DNA from: Colicola sp016286205
Lineage (GTDB): Bacteria; Bacteroidota; Bacteroidia; Bacteroidales; Paludibacteraceae
NCBI GenBank assembly: GCA_016286205.1
Contig: JAEESF010000005.1
Coordinates: 101,794 to 165,793 of the forward strand
Direction of reading: 5' to 3'
DNA: 64,000 nt
The notes under the pieces are model-generated. The model saw only the letters and a program-made list of their open reading frames with translations, made no database searches and had not been told where the DNA came from. This document shows positions 8,542 to 17,474 of this stretch, piece by piece. The stretch's first letter is position 1. Every line of letters begins with the position of its first letter. The position numbers and the translations under genes were made by a program.

Positions 8542-9417
8542 ATGAAAACTTTTCCTGCATCGCAGTTGATCATCAATGCCGATGGTTCTGCGTTCCATTT
8601 GCACCTAAAACCGGAATTTCTGGCCGACAAAGTGATTCTAGTCGGAGACCAGGACCGTGTGAATATGGTTGCTTCGTTCTTTGACGAAGGAAGCATCGAG
8701 TGTGACGTTCAAAGTCGTGAATTCCACACCATCACCGGTAAATTCCAAGGCAAGCGTATCTCGTGTATCTCGACCGGTATCGGTACTGACAACTGCGATA
8801 TCGTGATGAACGAGATTGATGCATTGGCCAATATCGATTTTGCTACTCGTCAAGAGAAAGCAGAGAAACGTGTACTGGATATCGTTCGTATCGGTACTTG
8901 CGGCGGTATGCAAGAGGATATACCTCTGGGCACTTTCCTCGTTAGTCAGAAATCCATCGGATTCGATGGCGTGTTGGCGTTCTATAAAGACCGCGACAAG
9001 ATAGCTGACGTAGGCTTTGAGAAGGCATTGGTGGACTTTATCGGTTATCCGAAGAAAGCTGCTGTGCCATACGTAGTGGCTGCCAATCCTGAGTTGGTTA
9101 ACCGCATTGCCAAAGACGACATGATGCGTGGCTGCACTATCGCTGCCAATGGTTTCTATGGCCCGCAAGGACGCGTGCTGCGTGTAGATCTGGCTGTGCC
9201 CGATATCAATGAGAAAATCACGGCCTTCCGCTACGAAGGACAGCGCATCACCAACTATGAGATGGAGGGCTCTTGCATCGCAGGTCTCGCACTCCACATG
9301 GGACACCGCGCTATGACAGTTTGCTGCGTTATCGCGCAACGTAAGATTGAGGCGGCTAACACCGATTACAAGCCGCGTATAAAAGAACTCGTAAAAACCG
9401 TACTCGAGCGTATCTAA
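8542..9417 (+). CDS. Nucleoside (uridine-type) phosphorylase
   Basis: PNP_UDP_1-family enzyme of 291 residues that cleaves a nucleoside with phosphate to base and ribose-1-phosphate. Visible signatures are VILVGDQDRV at the phosphate site, IGTCGGMQEDIPLG (about 117-130), and the ribose/base-binding NYEMEGSCIAGLA. The closest named activity in Bacteroidota is uridine phosphorylase, but base specificity is an inference. The stop codon overlaps the ATG of the next gene by one base (TAATG), indicating translational coupling with the peptidase gene. Confidence 0.87.
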   Translation: MKTFPASQLIINADGSAFHLHLKPEFLADKVILVGDQDRVNMVASFFDEGSIECDVQSREFHTITGKFQGKRISCISTGIGTDNCDIVMNEIDALANIDFATRQEKAEKRVLDIVRIGTCGGMQEDIPLGTFLVSQKSIGFDGVLAFYKDRDKIADVGFEKALVDFIGYPKKAAVPYVVAANPELVNRIAKDDMMRGCTIAANGFYGPQGRVLRVDLAVPDINEKITAFRYEGQRITNYEMEGSCIAGLALHMGHRAMTVCCVIAQRKIEAANTDYKPRIKELVKTVLERI

Positions 9418-11402
9418 TGAAGAAAATTTGTATCATTTTGGCCGCCGTAGCATTGTGCTGTGGTTGTCAGAAAAAAGACCAATCGTTCCAATATACAGTG
9501 GACAAATTCTACGATCTGGAAATACTGCGTTACCCTGTGCCCGGTTTTGAAGAACTGAGCTTGCAGCAGAAGACGCTTGTCTATTACTTGAGCGAAGCTG
9601 CACTGCAGGGACGCGATATCCTTTTCGACCAAAACGGACGCTACAATTTGCGTATCCGCCGTGCGTGTGAGGCGCTCTACCTCAATTATCCGTACGACCG
9701 TTCGGCAGACGAGTTTGCTGCGTTCGAGCGTTACCTGAAACGTGTGTGGTTCAGTAATGGTATCCACCATCACTACAGCGAGGATAAGTTCTTGCCTGAG
9801 TTTACGCAAGACTGGTTTGTTGCTGCGTGCGAGAAGGCAGGCGTTCAGTACGACCAAGCTATTCTTCCCGTGATGTTCGACCCCGCTGTAATGCCCAAGC
9901 GTACGACGCAGCAGGACGGAGTTGATTTGGTGGCCGGTTCGGCGGGCAATTACTACGGCGAAGGAGTGACGCAGGCCGAAGCAGAGGCCTGGTATGCTGC
10001 GCATAAGGACAATTCGGCCGAACCGCTGTGGATTGGTCTGAACTCCAAACTGGTCAAGAACGCAAAGGGCGAGATAGAGGAACGCGTGTATCGTATCGGC
10101 GGCTTGTATGGCCCGGCATTGGAGCGTATCGTCTTCTGGCTGAAGAAAGCCTACGAAGTGGCAGAGACTGATGAGCAGAAATTGGCTATCGAGAAGATGA
10201 TTGCCGTCAATGAGACGGGCGACCTGAAGGCTTTCAATGAGTATTGCATCGCATGGGTGCGCGACCTCAATAGCCGTGTCGATTTCGTCAATGGTTTCAC
10301 CGAGACCTATTCCGACCCGTTGGGCATAACGGGAACATGGGAATCAATGGTCAATTTTAAGGACCTGGAGGCAACCCATCGCACGCAACTGATTTCCGAC
10401 AACGCACAGTGGTTTGAGGATAATTCACCGACCGACAAAGCGTATAAGAAAGAGGAAGTGAAGGGCGTGAGCGCTAAGGTTATTACGGCTGCTATGCTGG
10501 CCGGCGATTGCTATCCCGCTACGCCTATCGGTATCAACCTACCGAATGCTAACTGGATTCGCAAAGAGTACGGCTCTAAATCGGTTACCATCGACAACCT
10601 GATGCACGCCTACAACGAAGCGGCCAAGGGCAATGGCTTCAACGAGGAATTCATGATAGACGAAGATATTCGTTCGCTATACGAACAATACGGCGCCCTC
10701 TGCAACGATTTGCACACGGACTTGCACGAGTGCGTGGGGCACGGAAGCGGCAAACTGATGCCGGGCGTGAGCAAAGATGCACTCAAGGAGCATGCTTCGA
10801 CCATCGAAGAGGCTCGCGCTGACTTGTTCGGTCTCTATTATTTGGCCGATCCTAAACTCGTAGAATTGGGCTTGCTGCCTAACAAAGATGCCTACAAAGC
10901 CGGTTTCTATCAGCAGATGATGAACGGGGCGATGACCCAACTGGTGCGTATCGAACCGGGCAAGGACATCGAGGAAGCACACATGCGCAATCGCCAACTC
11001 ATTGCTAACTGGGTGCTTGCGAATGCGAAAGGCGAAGTGGAGATCATCGAGCGTGATGGTAAGCACTATCTGCGTATCAACGATTATGAGGGCGTGCGCC
11101 GCTTGTTCGGTCAATTGTTGGCGGAGATTCAACGAATCACTTCTGAAGGCGATTATCCTGCCGCTAAACAGATGGTGGAGACCTATGCCGTCAAAGTCAA
11201 TCCCGCATTGCACAACGAAATTCGTGCACGCTACGAGAAGCTTAACTTGGCTCCGTACAAAGGTTTTGTCAATCCGGTTTACACGGCCGTGACCGACAAG
11301 GACGGAAAGATAACGGACGTCAAGATAGATTATACCGAAGGCTACGTCGAGCAACACTTGCGTTACAGTCGCGACTATAGTCCGCTACCGAGTGTCAATT
11401 AA
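9417..11402 (+). CDS. Dipeptidyl peptidase III, lipoprotein (M49)
   Basis: Zinc dipeptidyl peptidase releasing dipeptides from peptide N-termini. The M49 zinc signature HEXXGH appears as HECVGH (residues 437-442), with the third ligand region EEARADLFGLY (from about 464). At 661 residues it has normal family length. The N-terminus MKKICIILAAVALCCGCQKKD is a lipoprotein signal with a lipobox Cys around residue 17, so the enzyme should be anchored in the envelope and feed amino-acid uptake. It overlaps the preceding phosphorylase by 1 nt and the following chimeric ORF by 11 nt. The Cys-Val pair in HECVGH is less common than the HELLGH of many homologs. Confidence 0.93.
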   Translation: MKKICIILAAVALCCGCQKKDQSFQYTVDKFYDLEILRYPVPGFEELSLQQKTLVYYLSEAALQGRDILFDQNGRYNLRIRRACEALYLNYPYDRSADEFAAFERYLKRVWFSNGIHHHYSEDKFLPEFTQDWFVAACEKAGVQYDQAILPVMFDPAVMPKRTTQQDGVDLVAGSAGNYYGEGVTQAEAEAWYAAHKDNSAEPLWIGLNSKLVKNAKGEIEERVYRIGGLYGPALERIVFWLKKAYEVAETDEQKLAIEKMIAVNETGDLKAFNEYCIAWVRDLNSRVDFVNGFTETYSDPLGITGTWESMVNFKDLEATHRTQLISDNAQWFEDNSPTDKAYKKEEVKGVSAKVITAAMLAGDCYPATPIGINLPNANWIRKEYGSKSVTIDNLMHAYNEAAKGNGFNEEFMIDEDIRSLYEQYGALCNDLHTDLHECVGHGSGKLMPGVSKDALKEHASTIEEARADLFGLYYLADPKLVELGLLPNKDAYKAGFYQQMMNGAMTQLVRIEPGKDIEEAHMRNRQLIANWVLANAKGEVEIIERDGKHYLRINDYEGVRRLFGQLLAEIQRITSEGDYPAAKQMVETYAVKVNPALHNEIRARYEKLNLAPYKGFVNPVYTAVTDKDGKITDVKIDYTEGYVEQHLRYSRDYSPLPSVN

Positions 11403-13170
11403 ACTGCCGATATCAAAAAGTATTGCCAACAGAATTCTGTTGCTGCAAGCTATTCACGGGGACCCTCTAATGAGGGTCTCTGCGGATATGCCCGATGATG
11501 TGCGCGTCATGCACGATGCGTTGACTGCCTTGCGTCGACATAAGAAAGGCGAACCGCTGACACTCAACCTCAAAAACTGCGGCACGGCTTTGCGCTTTCT
11601 GGAGGTCCATCTCGCCCAATGCTATTCGGACGAACCAATCACTTTGACCGGCGATGCGCGACTGATGGAACGTAAAGGCAAACCGACTTCGCAAACCACT
11701 TCTGCACTCATTCTCCATGGCATCGATGTGCCTGTCGAACCCGACGAATCGCCCTATGTCACAATGACGCGCGAGGTAGCGAGAAAATATAAAATCTCAA
11801 ATGGCAAATGTCCAATGGAAACCTGTTGGAGCAGCGCTTCCTTCTGGTACGAATATATTGCCATTCATGGCGGCGAACTGTTGCTTGCAGGCCTCACTCC
11901 CGACAGTCTCCAAGGCGACCGCGTAGTAGCGGATATATTCGCCGAATTCTTTGGCGTCGAGACTACTTTCACACCCGAAGGCGCGATAATTAAAAAATCA
12001 TCATTCACCAATCACCAATCATCAATAGCACTCGATTTTAGCAATTGTCCCGACCTCTATCCGCCTATCGCGTTGACGTGCGAGTGTCTGGGGTATGCCT
12101 TGCAGGCCACGGGCACAGAACGTTTGCCATACAAAGAGTCCGACCGCCTCGAGGCTGTTCGTCTGCACGAAGTACGCAACGACCACCGCATGGCCATGGC
12201 GCTCATGGCAGCCGACTATATCCAACCTCTCCCCGCCTCCTCAGAAACGAAGGAGTTGGAGAAATGCATCGCCAAAAGTTACCCCGCGTTTGTCGAGCAG
12301 TTATCGGGACTGTTACATGACAAAGACGGTAACGACACGGCAACGACACGGCAACGACACGGCAACGAGAGCAGAGCGAACTATGCTCACATCGTACCAA
12401 AGAGAGGGGTAAATGACGACAATCTGGGCAAAAAACACGCACTAAGCAAACTCATTCATGCAGCCAAAGCCGACTATGTCTGGCTCCACGATGATGATGT
12501 CGTATGGCCGAATGCCGCAAAGAAGCCTAACCTAACCTTCCCGAAGGGGAATGAACTCACCGCAGACTTATATATCCTGCCATTAAGAATGGAATCCTCC
12601 CTCCCTTCAGGGAGGGGCGGAGTAGGCTTGCTGCCTCTTTTACAGATTGCCGAATATGCGGCGATACAGGAACTGACCATGCGTACCGCCCAACGCGGGC
12701 ATGCCGTTATGTGTTCGGGCGCTAATATGATTGTACGTCGCGAAGCATGGTTGGCCTGCGAATCGGAAATCCATCCTGAGATTCCGAGTGGTGATGATAT
12801 GTTCTTGCTCGAAGCAATGAAGCGTCACGGCTACAAGATAGGTGTCATCGATGAACCGGATTTCACAGCTATCGTCCGTCCGCAAACTACGTGGCGCGCT
12901 TTCTGGCGCCAACGTATGCGTTGGGCAGGCAAGGCGCCGCATTACACCGACCGCGATATCCGTCGTTGCGGCGCACTAGTCGCAGCGGCTAATATCTTGC
13001 AAATTTTCTGCCCGCCGGTTATTCTCATTAAGTTCCCGATAGAGTATCGCCTCATCAAAAAGCGTGAGCCACAAACCTCTTGGCTTGTGGCTCTATTGCT
13101 CGAGATAGTCTATCCGTTCTATCTCCTTATTTCTCTTGTAGGCGGTCTCTCCCGCCAACATTCTTGGTAG
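11392..13170 (+). CDS. aroA: Chimera: miniaturised EPSP synthase fused to N-truncated GT2 glycosyltransferase
   Basis: One 592-codon frame from a GTG. Residues 1 to about 310 are EPSP synthase (AroA): PISKSIANR, NCGTALRFL, TSQTTSAL, WSSASFWYEY, DFSNCPDL, KESDRL and NDHRMAMAL keep the catalytic motifs. The segments between MERKGKP and TSQ, and between KESDRL and NDHR, are far shorter than in normal 410-430 residue enzymes. Residues from about 340 are a GT2 enzyme with HDDD (about 366-369), SGDD, QRMRW (about 507) and C-terminal membrane helices, but its nucleotide-binding first ~90 residues are absent. The junction is an 11-bp tandem repeat (12331-12369). Palindromic elements (12524-12553, 12591-12628) and word repeats (11787-11817, 11997-12027) are inserted in frame. 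It could be a recent fusion, a phase-variable locus or a decaying gene. Confidence 0.75.
   Translation: MSIKLPISKSIANRILLLQAIHGDPLMRVSADMPDDVRVMHDALTALRRHKKGEPLTLNLKNCGTALRFLEVHLAQCYSDEPITLTGDARLMERKGKPTSQTTSALILHGIDVPVEPDESPYVTMTREVARKYKISNGKCPMETCWSSASFWYEYIAIHGGELLLAGLTPDSLQGDRVVADIFAEFFGVETTFTPEGAIIKKSSFTNHQSSIALDFSNCPDLYPPIALTCECLGYALQATGTERLPYKESDRLEAVRLHEVRNDHRMAMALMAADYIQPLPASSETKELEKCIAKSYPAFVEQLSGLLHDKDGNDTATTRQRHGNESRANYAHIVPKRGVNDDNLGKKHALSKLIHAAKADYVWLHDDDVVWPNAAKKPNLTFPKGNELTADLYILPLRMESSLPSGRGGVGLLPLLQIAEYAAIQELTMRTAQRGHAVMCSGANMIVRREAWLACESEIHPEIPSGDDMFLLEAMKRHGYKIGVIDEPDFTAIVRPQTTWRAFWRQRMRWAGKAPHYTDRDIRRCGALVAAANILQIFCPPVILIKFPIEYRLIKKREPQTSWLVALLLEIVYPFYLLISLVGGLSRQHSW
12331..12369 (+). 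repeat. 11-bp tandem repeat in coding sequence
   Basis: Three perfect copies of AACGACACGGC (12331-12363) and a partial fourth, exactly at the AroA/glycosyltransferase junction. Eleven is not a multiple of three, so gain or loss of a unit shifts the frame. In the current copy number the two halves are read as one protein. Confidence 0.9.
12524..12553 (-). repeat. Short palindromic element inside glycosyltransferase coding sequence, copy A
   Basis: AGCCTAACCTAACC followed by TTCCC-GAAGGGG and AATG. It matches, in opposite orientation, the elements at 12591-12628 and 37706-37743, and is translated in frame as PNLTFPKGNE. Confidence 0.65.
12591..12628 (+). repeat. Short palindromic element inside glycosyltransferase coding sequence, copy B
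   Basis: Core CCCTCCCTTCAGGGAGGGG followed by CGGAGTAGGCT, translated in frame as SSLPSGRGGVG. Inverted relative to copy A 37 nt away and homologous to the element in murC. Confidence 0.7.
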
Positions 13171-13171
13171 A

Positions 13172-13765
13172 TTATACCACGCCGCTGAAGCCCATGAAGG
13201 CCATGGCCAGAAGACCTGCGGTCAAAAGGGCAATCGGCGTACCTTGCATAGCTTTGGGCACTTTGTTCAAAGCCAATTGCTCACGCAAGCCTGCAAACAG
13301 GACGAGTGCCAGACCAAAACCGATAGCAGTGGCTAACGCGAAGAGTGTGCCCGTCAGCATTCCGTGCTCAGCGCCCATCGGCAGTTTCTCTGTGCCGTTG
13401 GCAACCAAGATGGCTACACCCAAGATACAGCAGTTGGTGGTAATCAGCGGTAGGAAAACACCCAGTGCCTGATAGAGCGACGGACTGATTTTCTTCAGGA
13501 TAATCTCAATCATCTGCACCAGAGCAGCGATGATGAGAATAAAGAGAATCGTCTGCAAGAATTCCAGACCCCATGCTACGAGTAACATCTGCAGCAGATA
13601 GGTAACCACAGTGGCCAAAACAAGCACGAACGTTACCGCTGCACTCATACCAAGTGCTGTGTCAATCTTCTTACTAACACCCAGGAATGGGCAAATACCC
13701 AAGAACTGGCTCAATACGATATTATTAACAAATATCGCAGAGATGAATATCAGAAAGTATACCAT
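13172..13765 (-). CDS. rnfA: Rnf complex subunit A
   Basis: Integral membrane subunit of the ion-translocating ferredoxin:NAD+ oxidoreductase. It has 197 residues and six predicted helices. The opening IFVNNIVLSQFLGICPFLGVSKK is diagnostic, as is the second half-repeat LITTNCCILGVAILVANG, whose Cys belongs to the buried iron-sulfur site shared with RnfE. Last gene of the rseC-rnfBCDGEA operon on the minus strand. Its stop codon sits 1 nt from the stop of the convergent aroA-GT chimera. The spacer before it (13766-13793) is made of TTAGTGATTAGTGATTA words. Confidence 0.95.
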   Translation of the reverse strand: MVYFLIFISAIFVNNIVLSQFLGICPFLGVSKKIDTALGMSAAVTFVLVLATVVTYLLQMLLVAWGLEFLQTILFILIIAALVQMIEIILKKISPSLYQALGVFLPLITTNCCILGVAILVANGTEKLPMGAEHGMLTGTLFALATAIGFGLALVLFAGLREQLALNKVPKAMQGTPIALLTAGLLAMAFMGFSGVV

Positions 13766-13793
13766 AATTCGTTTTGTGTTTAGTGATTAGTGA

Positions 13794-14381
13794 TTACTTG
13801 TTCTGCAGTTTGTTGACTGCGCCCATCAGGTAAGCCAAGGCGATGAATGCACCCGGAGCGAGAACGAATATCAGCATTGCGTAGTATTCGGGGAAGACAT
13901 GCAGACCGAAGATTGCGCCCGAGCCGAGCAACTCACGGATAGCACCGATGACGGTGAGAGAGAGGGTAAATCCGAGACCCATTCCCAGACCATCCAATGC
14001 GCTTAGACCAACGCTATTCTTGGCTGCAAACGCTTCTGCACGACCTAGTACGATACAGTTAACCACAATCAGCGGAATAAACAAGCCCAACACCTCATAG
14101 ATAGCAGGCAGATAGGCTTGCATCACCAGTTGTACCATCGTCACAAAGGTAGCAATCACCACGATGAAAGCGGGGATGCGCACTTTGTCCGGAATCAGAT
14201 TCTTCAGCAACGAGATAACGACATTGGAGCAAACCAGCACAAAGAGTGTGGCCAGACCCATTGACATACCATTGATGGCACTAGTGGTGGTGGCCAGTGT
14301 AGGACACATACCTAGTACCAACGCGAATGTTGGATTCTCGCGGAGAATACCGTTTGTGAATGTTTTCAATGCATTATTCAT
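13794..14381 (-). CDS. rnfE: Rnf complex subunit E
   Basis: Membrane subunit paralogous to RnfA, 195 residues and six helices. LRENPTFALVLGMCPTLATTTSAINGMSMG at the N-terminus and LIVVNCIVLGRAEAFA in the middle are the family signatures, each with one conserved Cys contributing to the membrane iron-sulfur cluster. The gene overlaps the 3' end of rnfG by 8 nt, indicating tight coupling. Confidence 0.95.
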   Translation of the reverse strand: MNNALKTFTNGILRENPTFALVLGMCPTLATTTSAINGMSMGLATLFVLVCSNVVISLLKNLIPDKVRIPAFIVVIATFVTMVQLVMQAYLPAIYEVLGLFIPLIVVNCIVLGRAEAFAAKNSVGLSALDGLGMGLGFTLSLTVIGAIRELLGSGAIFGLHVFPEYYAMLIFVLAPGAFIALAYLMGAVNKLQNK

Positions 14382-15060
14382 TTGTTACCTCCGTTTCTTT
14401 TGCGGGTTCGTCTGTTGTTTCTGCCACTTCGTCAGTCTCAACTTCAGGTTCTGCCGCTTCAACCTCTTTGGGTTGTTGCTGGCTGGCACCTGTGGCGGCC
14501 TGTACTTCGCCGTTGGCATAAGCAGCGTACGCTTTGTTGATGGCTGTCAGGAAAGCGCGACTGGAAATCGTAGCGGCAGTGATGGCATCTACGTCGCCTC
14601 CGTCTTTGCTAACCGTGAACGCACCGGTGGCTTTCCTACCGATGATGTTCTGACTGGGTTTGTCGGCATTCTTAAACCACTCGGCTATATGATCGCCCAG
14701 GCCCGGTGTCTCTTGATGTTCCAGCACTTCGTAATTGATGATATTGCCTTCGGCATCAAAACCCACCATAATCTTTTGCGGTCCGCCAAAACCATTTTCC
14801 TCGGTCTGAACAGCGGTACCTACCCATTGCTCGTTGATATAAGCCTTATATACGGTCAGGCCATTTACCTCTTCCGGCTCGGCTATCGTAGCTCCTTCGG
14901 GCAGTACGGCCAGAATAGCAGCCTCTTGTTTGGCTTTCTTCTGCGCCTCGATGCTCGCTTGAGTCAGTACGTAAACACCGGCCAGCGCGCCTGCTGCTAC
15001 CACAGAGATGGTAACTAGGCTAAGCACCATATTCTTGAAAGAACTTTGTAGTTTTTCCAT
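14374..15060 (-). CDS. rnfG: Rnf complex subunit G (covalent FMN)
   Basis: Periplasmic flavoprotein subunit with a single N-terminal membrane helix (about residues 12-31) and an FMN-binding domain. The flavinylation region reads DAITAATISSRAF, where the second Thr of the TAAT stretch is the expected FMN attachment site; the HQETPGLGDHIAEWF motif precedes it. 228 residues. The last ~40 residues are an acidic Glu/Thr/Pro-rich tail of unknown purpose that overlaps the rnfE start by 8 nt. Confidence 0.95.
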   Translation of the reverse strand: MEKLQSSFKNMVLSLVTISVVAAGALAGVYVLTQASIEAQKKAKQEAAILAVLPEGATIAEPEEVNGLTVYKAYINEQWVGTAVQTEENGFGGPQKIMVGFDAEGNIINYEVLEHQETPGLGDHIAEWFKNADKPSQNIIGRKATGAFTVSKDGGDVDAITAATISSRAFLTAINKAYAAYANGEVQAATGASQQQPKEVEAAEPEVETDEVAETTDEPAKETEVTNE

Positions 15061-15072
15061 AGTTGTACCTCC

Positions 15073-16071
15073 TTATTTTTTAGTTTCGCCAAAGCGTTGC
15101 GGGCGAAGTTTGTTCAACAATGGAACGCATGCGTTCATAATCAGGATGGCGAACGACATACCCTCTGGGTATGCTCCCCAGGTACGAATCACCATGACGA
15201 TAATACCGATGCCAACGCCAAAGATGAGCTTGCCTAATGGAGTCATCGGGCTTGTGACATAGTCGGTTGCCATGAAGAACGCACCTAGCATGATACCACC
15301 GGTGCAAAGCGTGTAAGCCACGTAGTTGCCGGTCGTCAAATCTGGTGGCAGCAATCCTGCCCAGCCGGTTATCGCAGCCCACAGAGCCACAGTTGCCAGG
15401 ATACTAACAGGGATGTGCCATGTGATAACGCGTGTGCAAATTAGGAACAGACCACCGATGATCAGTGCCAGTGCGCAGACTTCACCGAGCGAACCGCCCA
15501 TGATACCCAGGAAAGCGTCATGCAAACTCGGCAGTTTGTCGGCAATCGTCTGACCTCCTTTGACAGCTTGTTTTAACAGAGCCAATGGAGTGGCGCCTGT
15601 TTCTGCATCTACGTAGGCGGTCTCAAAACCTTTGGCCAGAGGCCAGGTAGTCATCTGGACAGGGAACGAGATCAGCAGGAAAACACGTCCGACTAGTGCC
15701 GGATTAAACGGATTCTGTCCTAGACCGCCGAAAGTCATCTTGCCGATACCGATAGCTACCACTGCGCCAATCAGCACAATCCACCAGTCGATATTCGATG
15801 GCAAGTTAAACGCAAGCAGCAGACCGGTCAATACGGCCGAAAGGTCACCAATCGACTGCGTCTTCTCTTTGAGCAGGAAACGGCTAATCAGCCATTCGGT
15901 GCCAACGCAAGCCAGCACGCTGATAGCAGCCGTAATGAGTGCTCCGTAGCCAAACTCAATAACCGACACTACATATGCAGGTAGCAGCGCGAGAATGACT
16001 AGAAGCATGTTGCGACGGACACTATCGCCACTGTGGGCGTGAGGTGCCGGAGCTACAATAAAATTTTTCAT
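15073..16071 (-). CDS. rnfD: Rnf complex subunit D
   Basis: Membrane subunit with covalent FMN, 332 residues. N-terminal APAPHAHSGDSVRRNM is typical. AETGATPLALLK (about residue 180) contains the Thr for phosphoester-linked FMN. Family phrases GGLGQNPFNPALVGRVFLL and FFMATDYVTSPMTPLGKLIFG are present, with about nine or ten helices. It lies between rnfC and rnfG with short spacers; the rnfC-rnfD gap is made of ATTTTATATTGGACATTT words. Confidence 0.95.
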   Translation of the reverse strand: MKNFIVAPAPHAHSGDSVRRNMLLVILALLPAYVVSVIEFGYGALITAAISVLACVGTEWLISRFLLKEKTQSIGDLSAVLTGLLLAFNLPSNIDWWIVLIGAVVAIGIGKMTFGGLGQNPFNPALVGRVFLLISFPVQMTTWPLAKGFETAYVDAETGATPLALLKQAVKGGQTIADKLPSLHDAFLGIMGGSLGEVCALALIIGGLFLICTRVITWHIPVSILATVALWAAITGWAGLLPPDLTTGNYVAYTLCTGGIMLGAFFMATDYVTSPMTPLGKLIFGVGIGIIVMVIRTWGAYPEGMSFAILIMNACVPLLNKLRPQRFGETKK

Positions 16072-16100
16072 TTTATATTGGACATTTTATATTTGACATG

Positions 16101-17471
16101 TTATTTCTTCTCAGCAGCAGCTTTTTCTGCAGCGGCAGCAGCGGCACGTTCGCGCAGAATGCCACCCACTTTGGCTTTGCCTTTGCGTATGTCGTCTAGC
16201 AGCGGACGGTGAGCAGGGCATGTGAAGACGCAGCAGCCGCAATCGATACAATCCATTACGCTGTGTTTCTCCACATCATCCCACATCTCCAGTTCGGAGA
16301 GACGTTGTAGCAGATACGGCTCTAGGCCCATCGGACAAGCCTGAACACATTTGCCGCAACGGATACAGTTCTCTGCTTCCGGACGGATACTCTCTGCTTC
16401 AGGCAGAAAGAGTAGGCCGCTCAGACGTTTGTTGGCCGGCATATCTTCGATATGATCCATGGCGCGACCCATCATCGGGCCACCACCGATTATCTTGCCT
16501 GTGTCCTCAGGAATACCACCTGCCAACGCAATCACTTGCTCAATCGGCGTACCGAAACGAACGAGGTAGTTGCCCGGTTTCTCTACGTTCTTTCCTGTAA
16601 CGGTCATCACGCGCGAGATCAGCGGTTTGTTCTTCTGTACAGCCTCGTAAACGGCGAAGATAGTAGCCACATTGTCCACTACCGCACCTACTTCGATAGG
16701 CAGCGCACCGCTTGGCACTTGGCGACCTATACATGCGTCGATCAGCTGTTTCTCACCGCCTTGCGGATATTTGAGTTTCAGCGGCAGAACCTCGATGCCC
16801 AGTTTCGACTGTGCCAAATCTTGCATGTGCGCAATCGCATCTTTCTTGTTGTTCTCGATGCCGATGATAGCGCGTTCTACGCCCAAGGCCTTCATCAAAA
16901 TCTGAATACCGATAATGATTTCCTCGCCATGCTCCAACATCAACTGATGGTCGCAAGTCAAGTATGGCTCGCACTCTACACCGTTGACTATCAGCACGTC
17001 TGCTTTCTTGCCCGGAGGCGGCAGCAGTTTGACGTGTGTCGGGAAACATGCGCCACCCAGACCTACGATGCCGGCTGCAGCTATCTTGTCGATAATTGCT
17101 TTAGCATCGAGTGTGCACTGACGTGCCAAATCGGGTGTGCGGTCGATTTCCGGCAACCAGTCATCACCCTCTACGTCAATAAAAATGGCTTGACCTGGAG
17201 TCCCCCAGGCATCGGTCCAGTCACCTATTTTGGTTACCTTACCGCTAACGGGCGAACAGATGTTTGCGCTTACGAATCCACCGGCTTTAGCCAGCAGTTC
17301 GCCTACTTTTACTTTAGCTCCTACTTCTACCACAGCCTGCGTAGGCGCACCTATATGTTGCACCAACGGAATGATAGCCTGCTTGGGCAGCGGGCACTCC
17401 GTGATAGGCTGGTGTGCGGAGAATTGTTTGTTGTCATGCGGATGAACTCCGCCTATATGGAATGTTTTCAT
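16101..17471 (-). CDS. rnfC: Rnf complex subunit C
   Basis: Peripheral NADH/FMN-binding subunit, 456 residues. N-terminal GGVHPHDNK and the HIGAP segment are typical, as is the Complex-I 51-kDa-like glycine-rich GLGGACFPTHVKL. Two [4Fe-4S] motifs are seen: CIRCGKCVQACPMG and CIDCGCCVFTCPAH near the C-terminus. The protein ends in an Ala/Glu/Lys-rich tail. It starts only 3 nt after the stop of the unusually short rnfB, which leaves no room for lost RnfB sequence. Confidence 0.95.
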   Translation of the reverse strand: MKTFHIGGVHPHDNKQFSAHQPITECPLPKQAIIPLVQHIGAPTQAVVEVGAKVKVGELLAKAGGFVSANICSPVSGKVTKIGDWTDAWGTPGQAIFIDVEGDDWLPEIDRTPDLARQCTLDAKAIIDKIAAAGIVGLGGACFPTHVKLLPPPGKKADVLIVNGVECEPYLTCDHQLMLEHGEEIIIGIQILMKALGVERAIIGIENNKKDAIAHMQDLAQSKLGIEVLPLKLKYPQGGEKQLIDACIGRQVPSGALPIEVGAVVDNVATIFAVYEAVQKNKPLISRVMTVTGKNVEKPGNYLVRFGTPIEQVIALAGGIPEDTGKIIGGGPMMGRAMDHIEDMPANKRLSGLLFLPEAESIRPEAENCIRCGKCVQACPMGLEPYLLQRLSELEMWDDVEKHSVMDCIDCGCCVFTCPAHRPLLDDIRKGKAKVGGILRERAAAAAAEKAAAEKK

Positions 17472-17474
17472 ATG

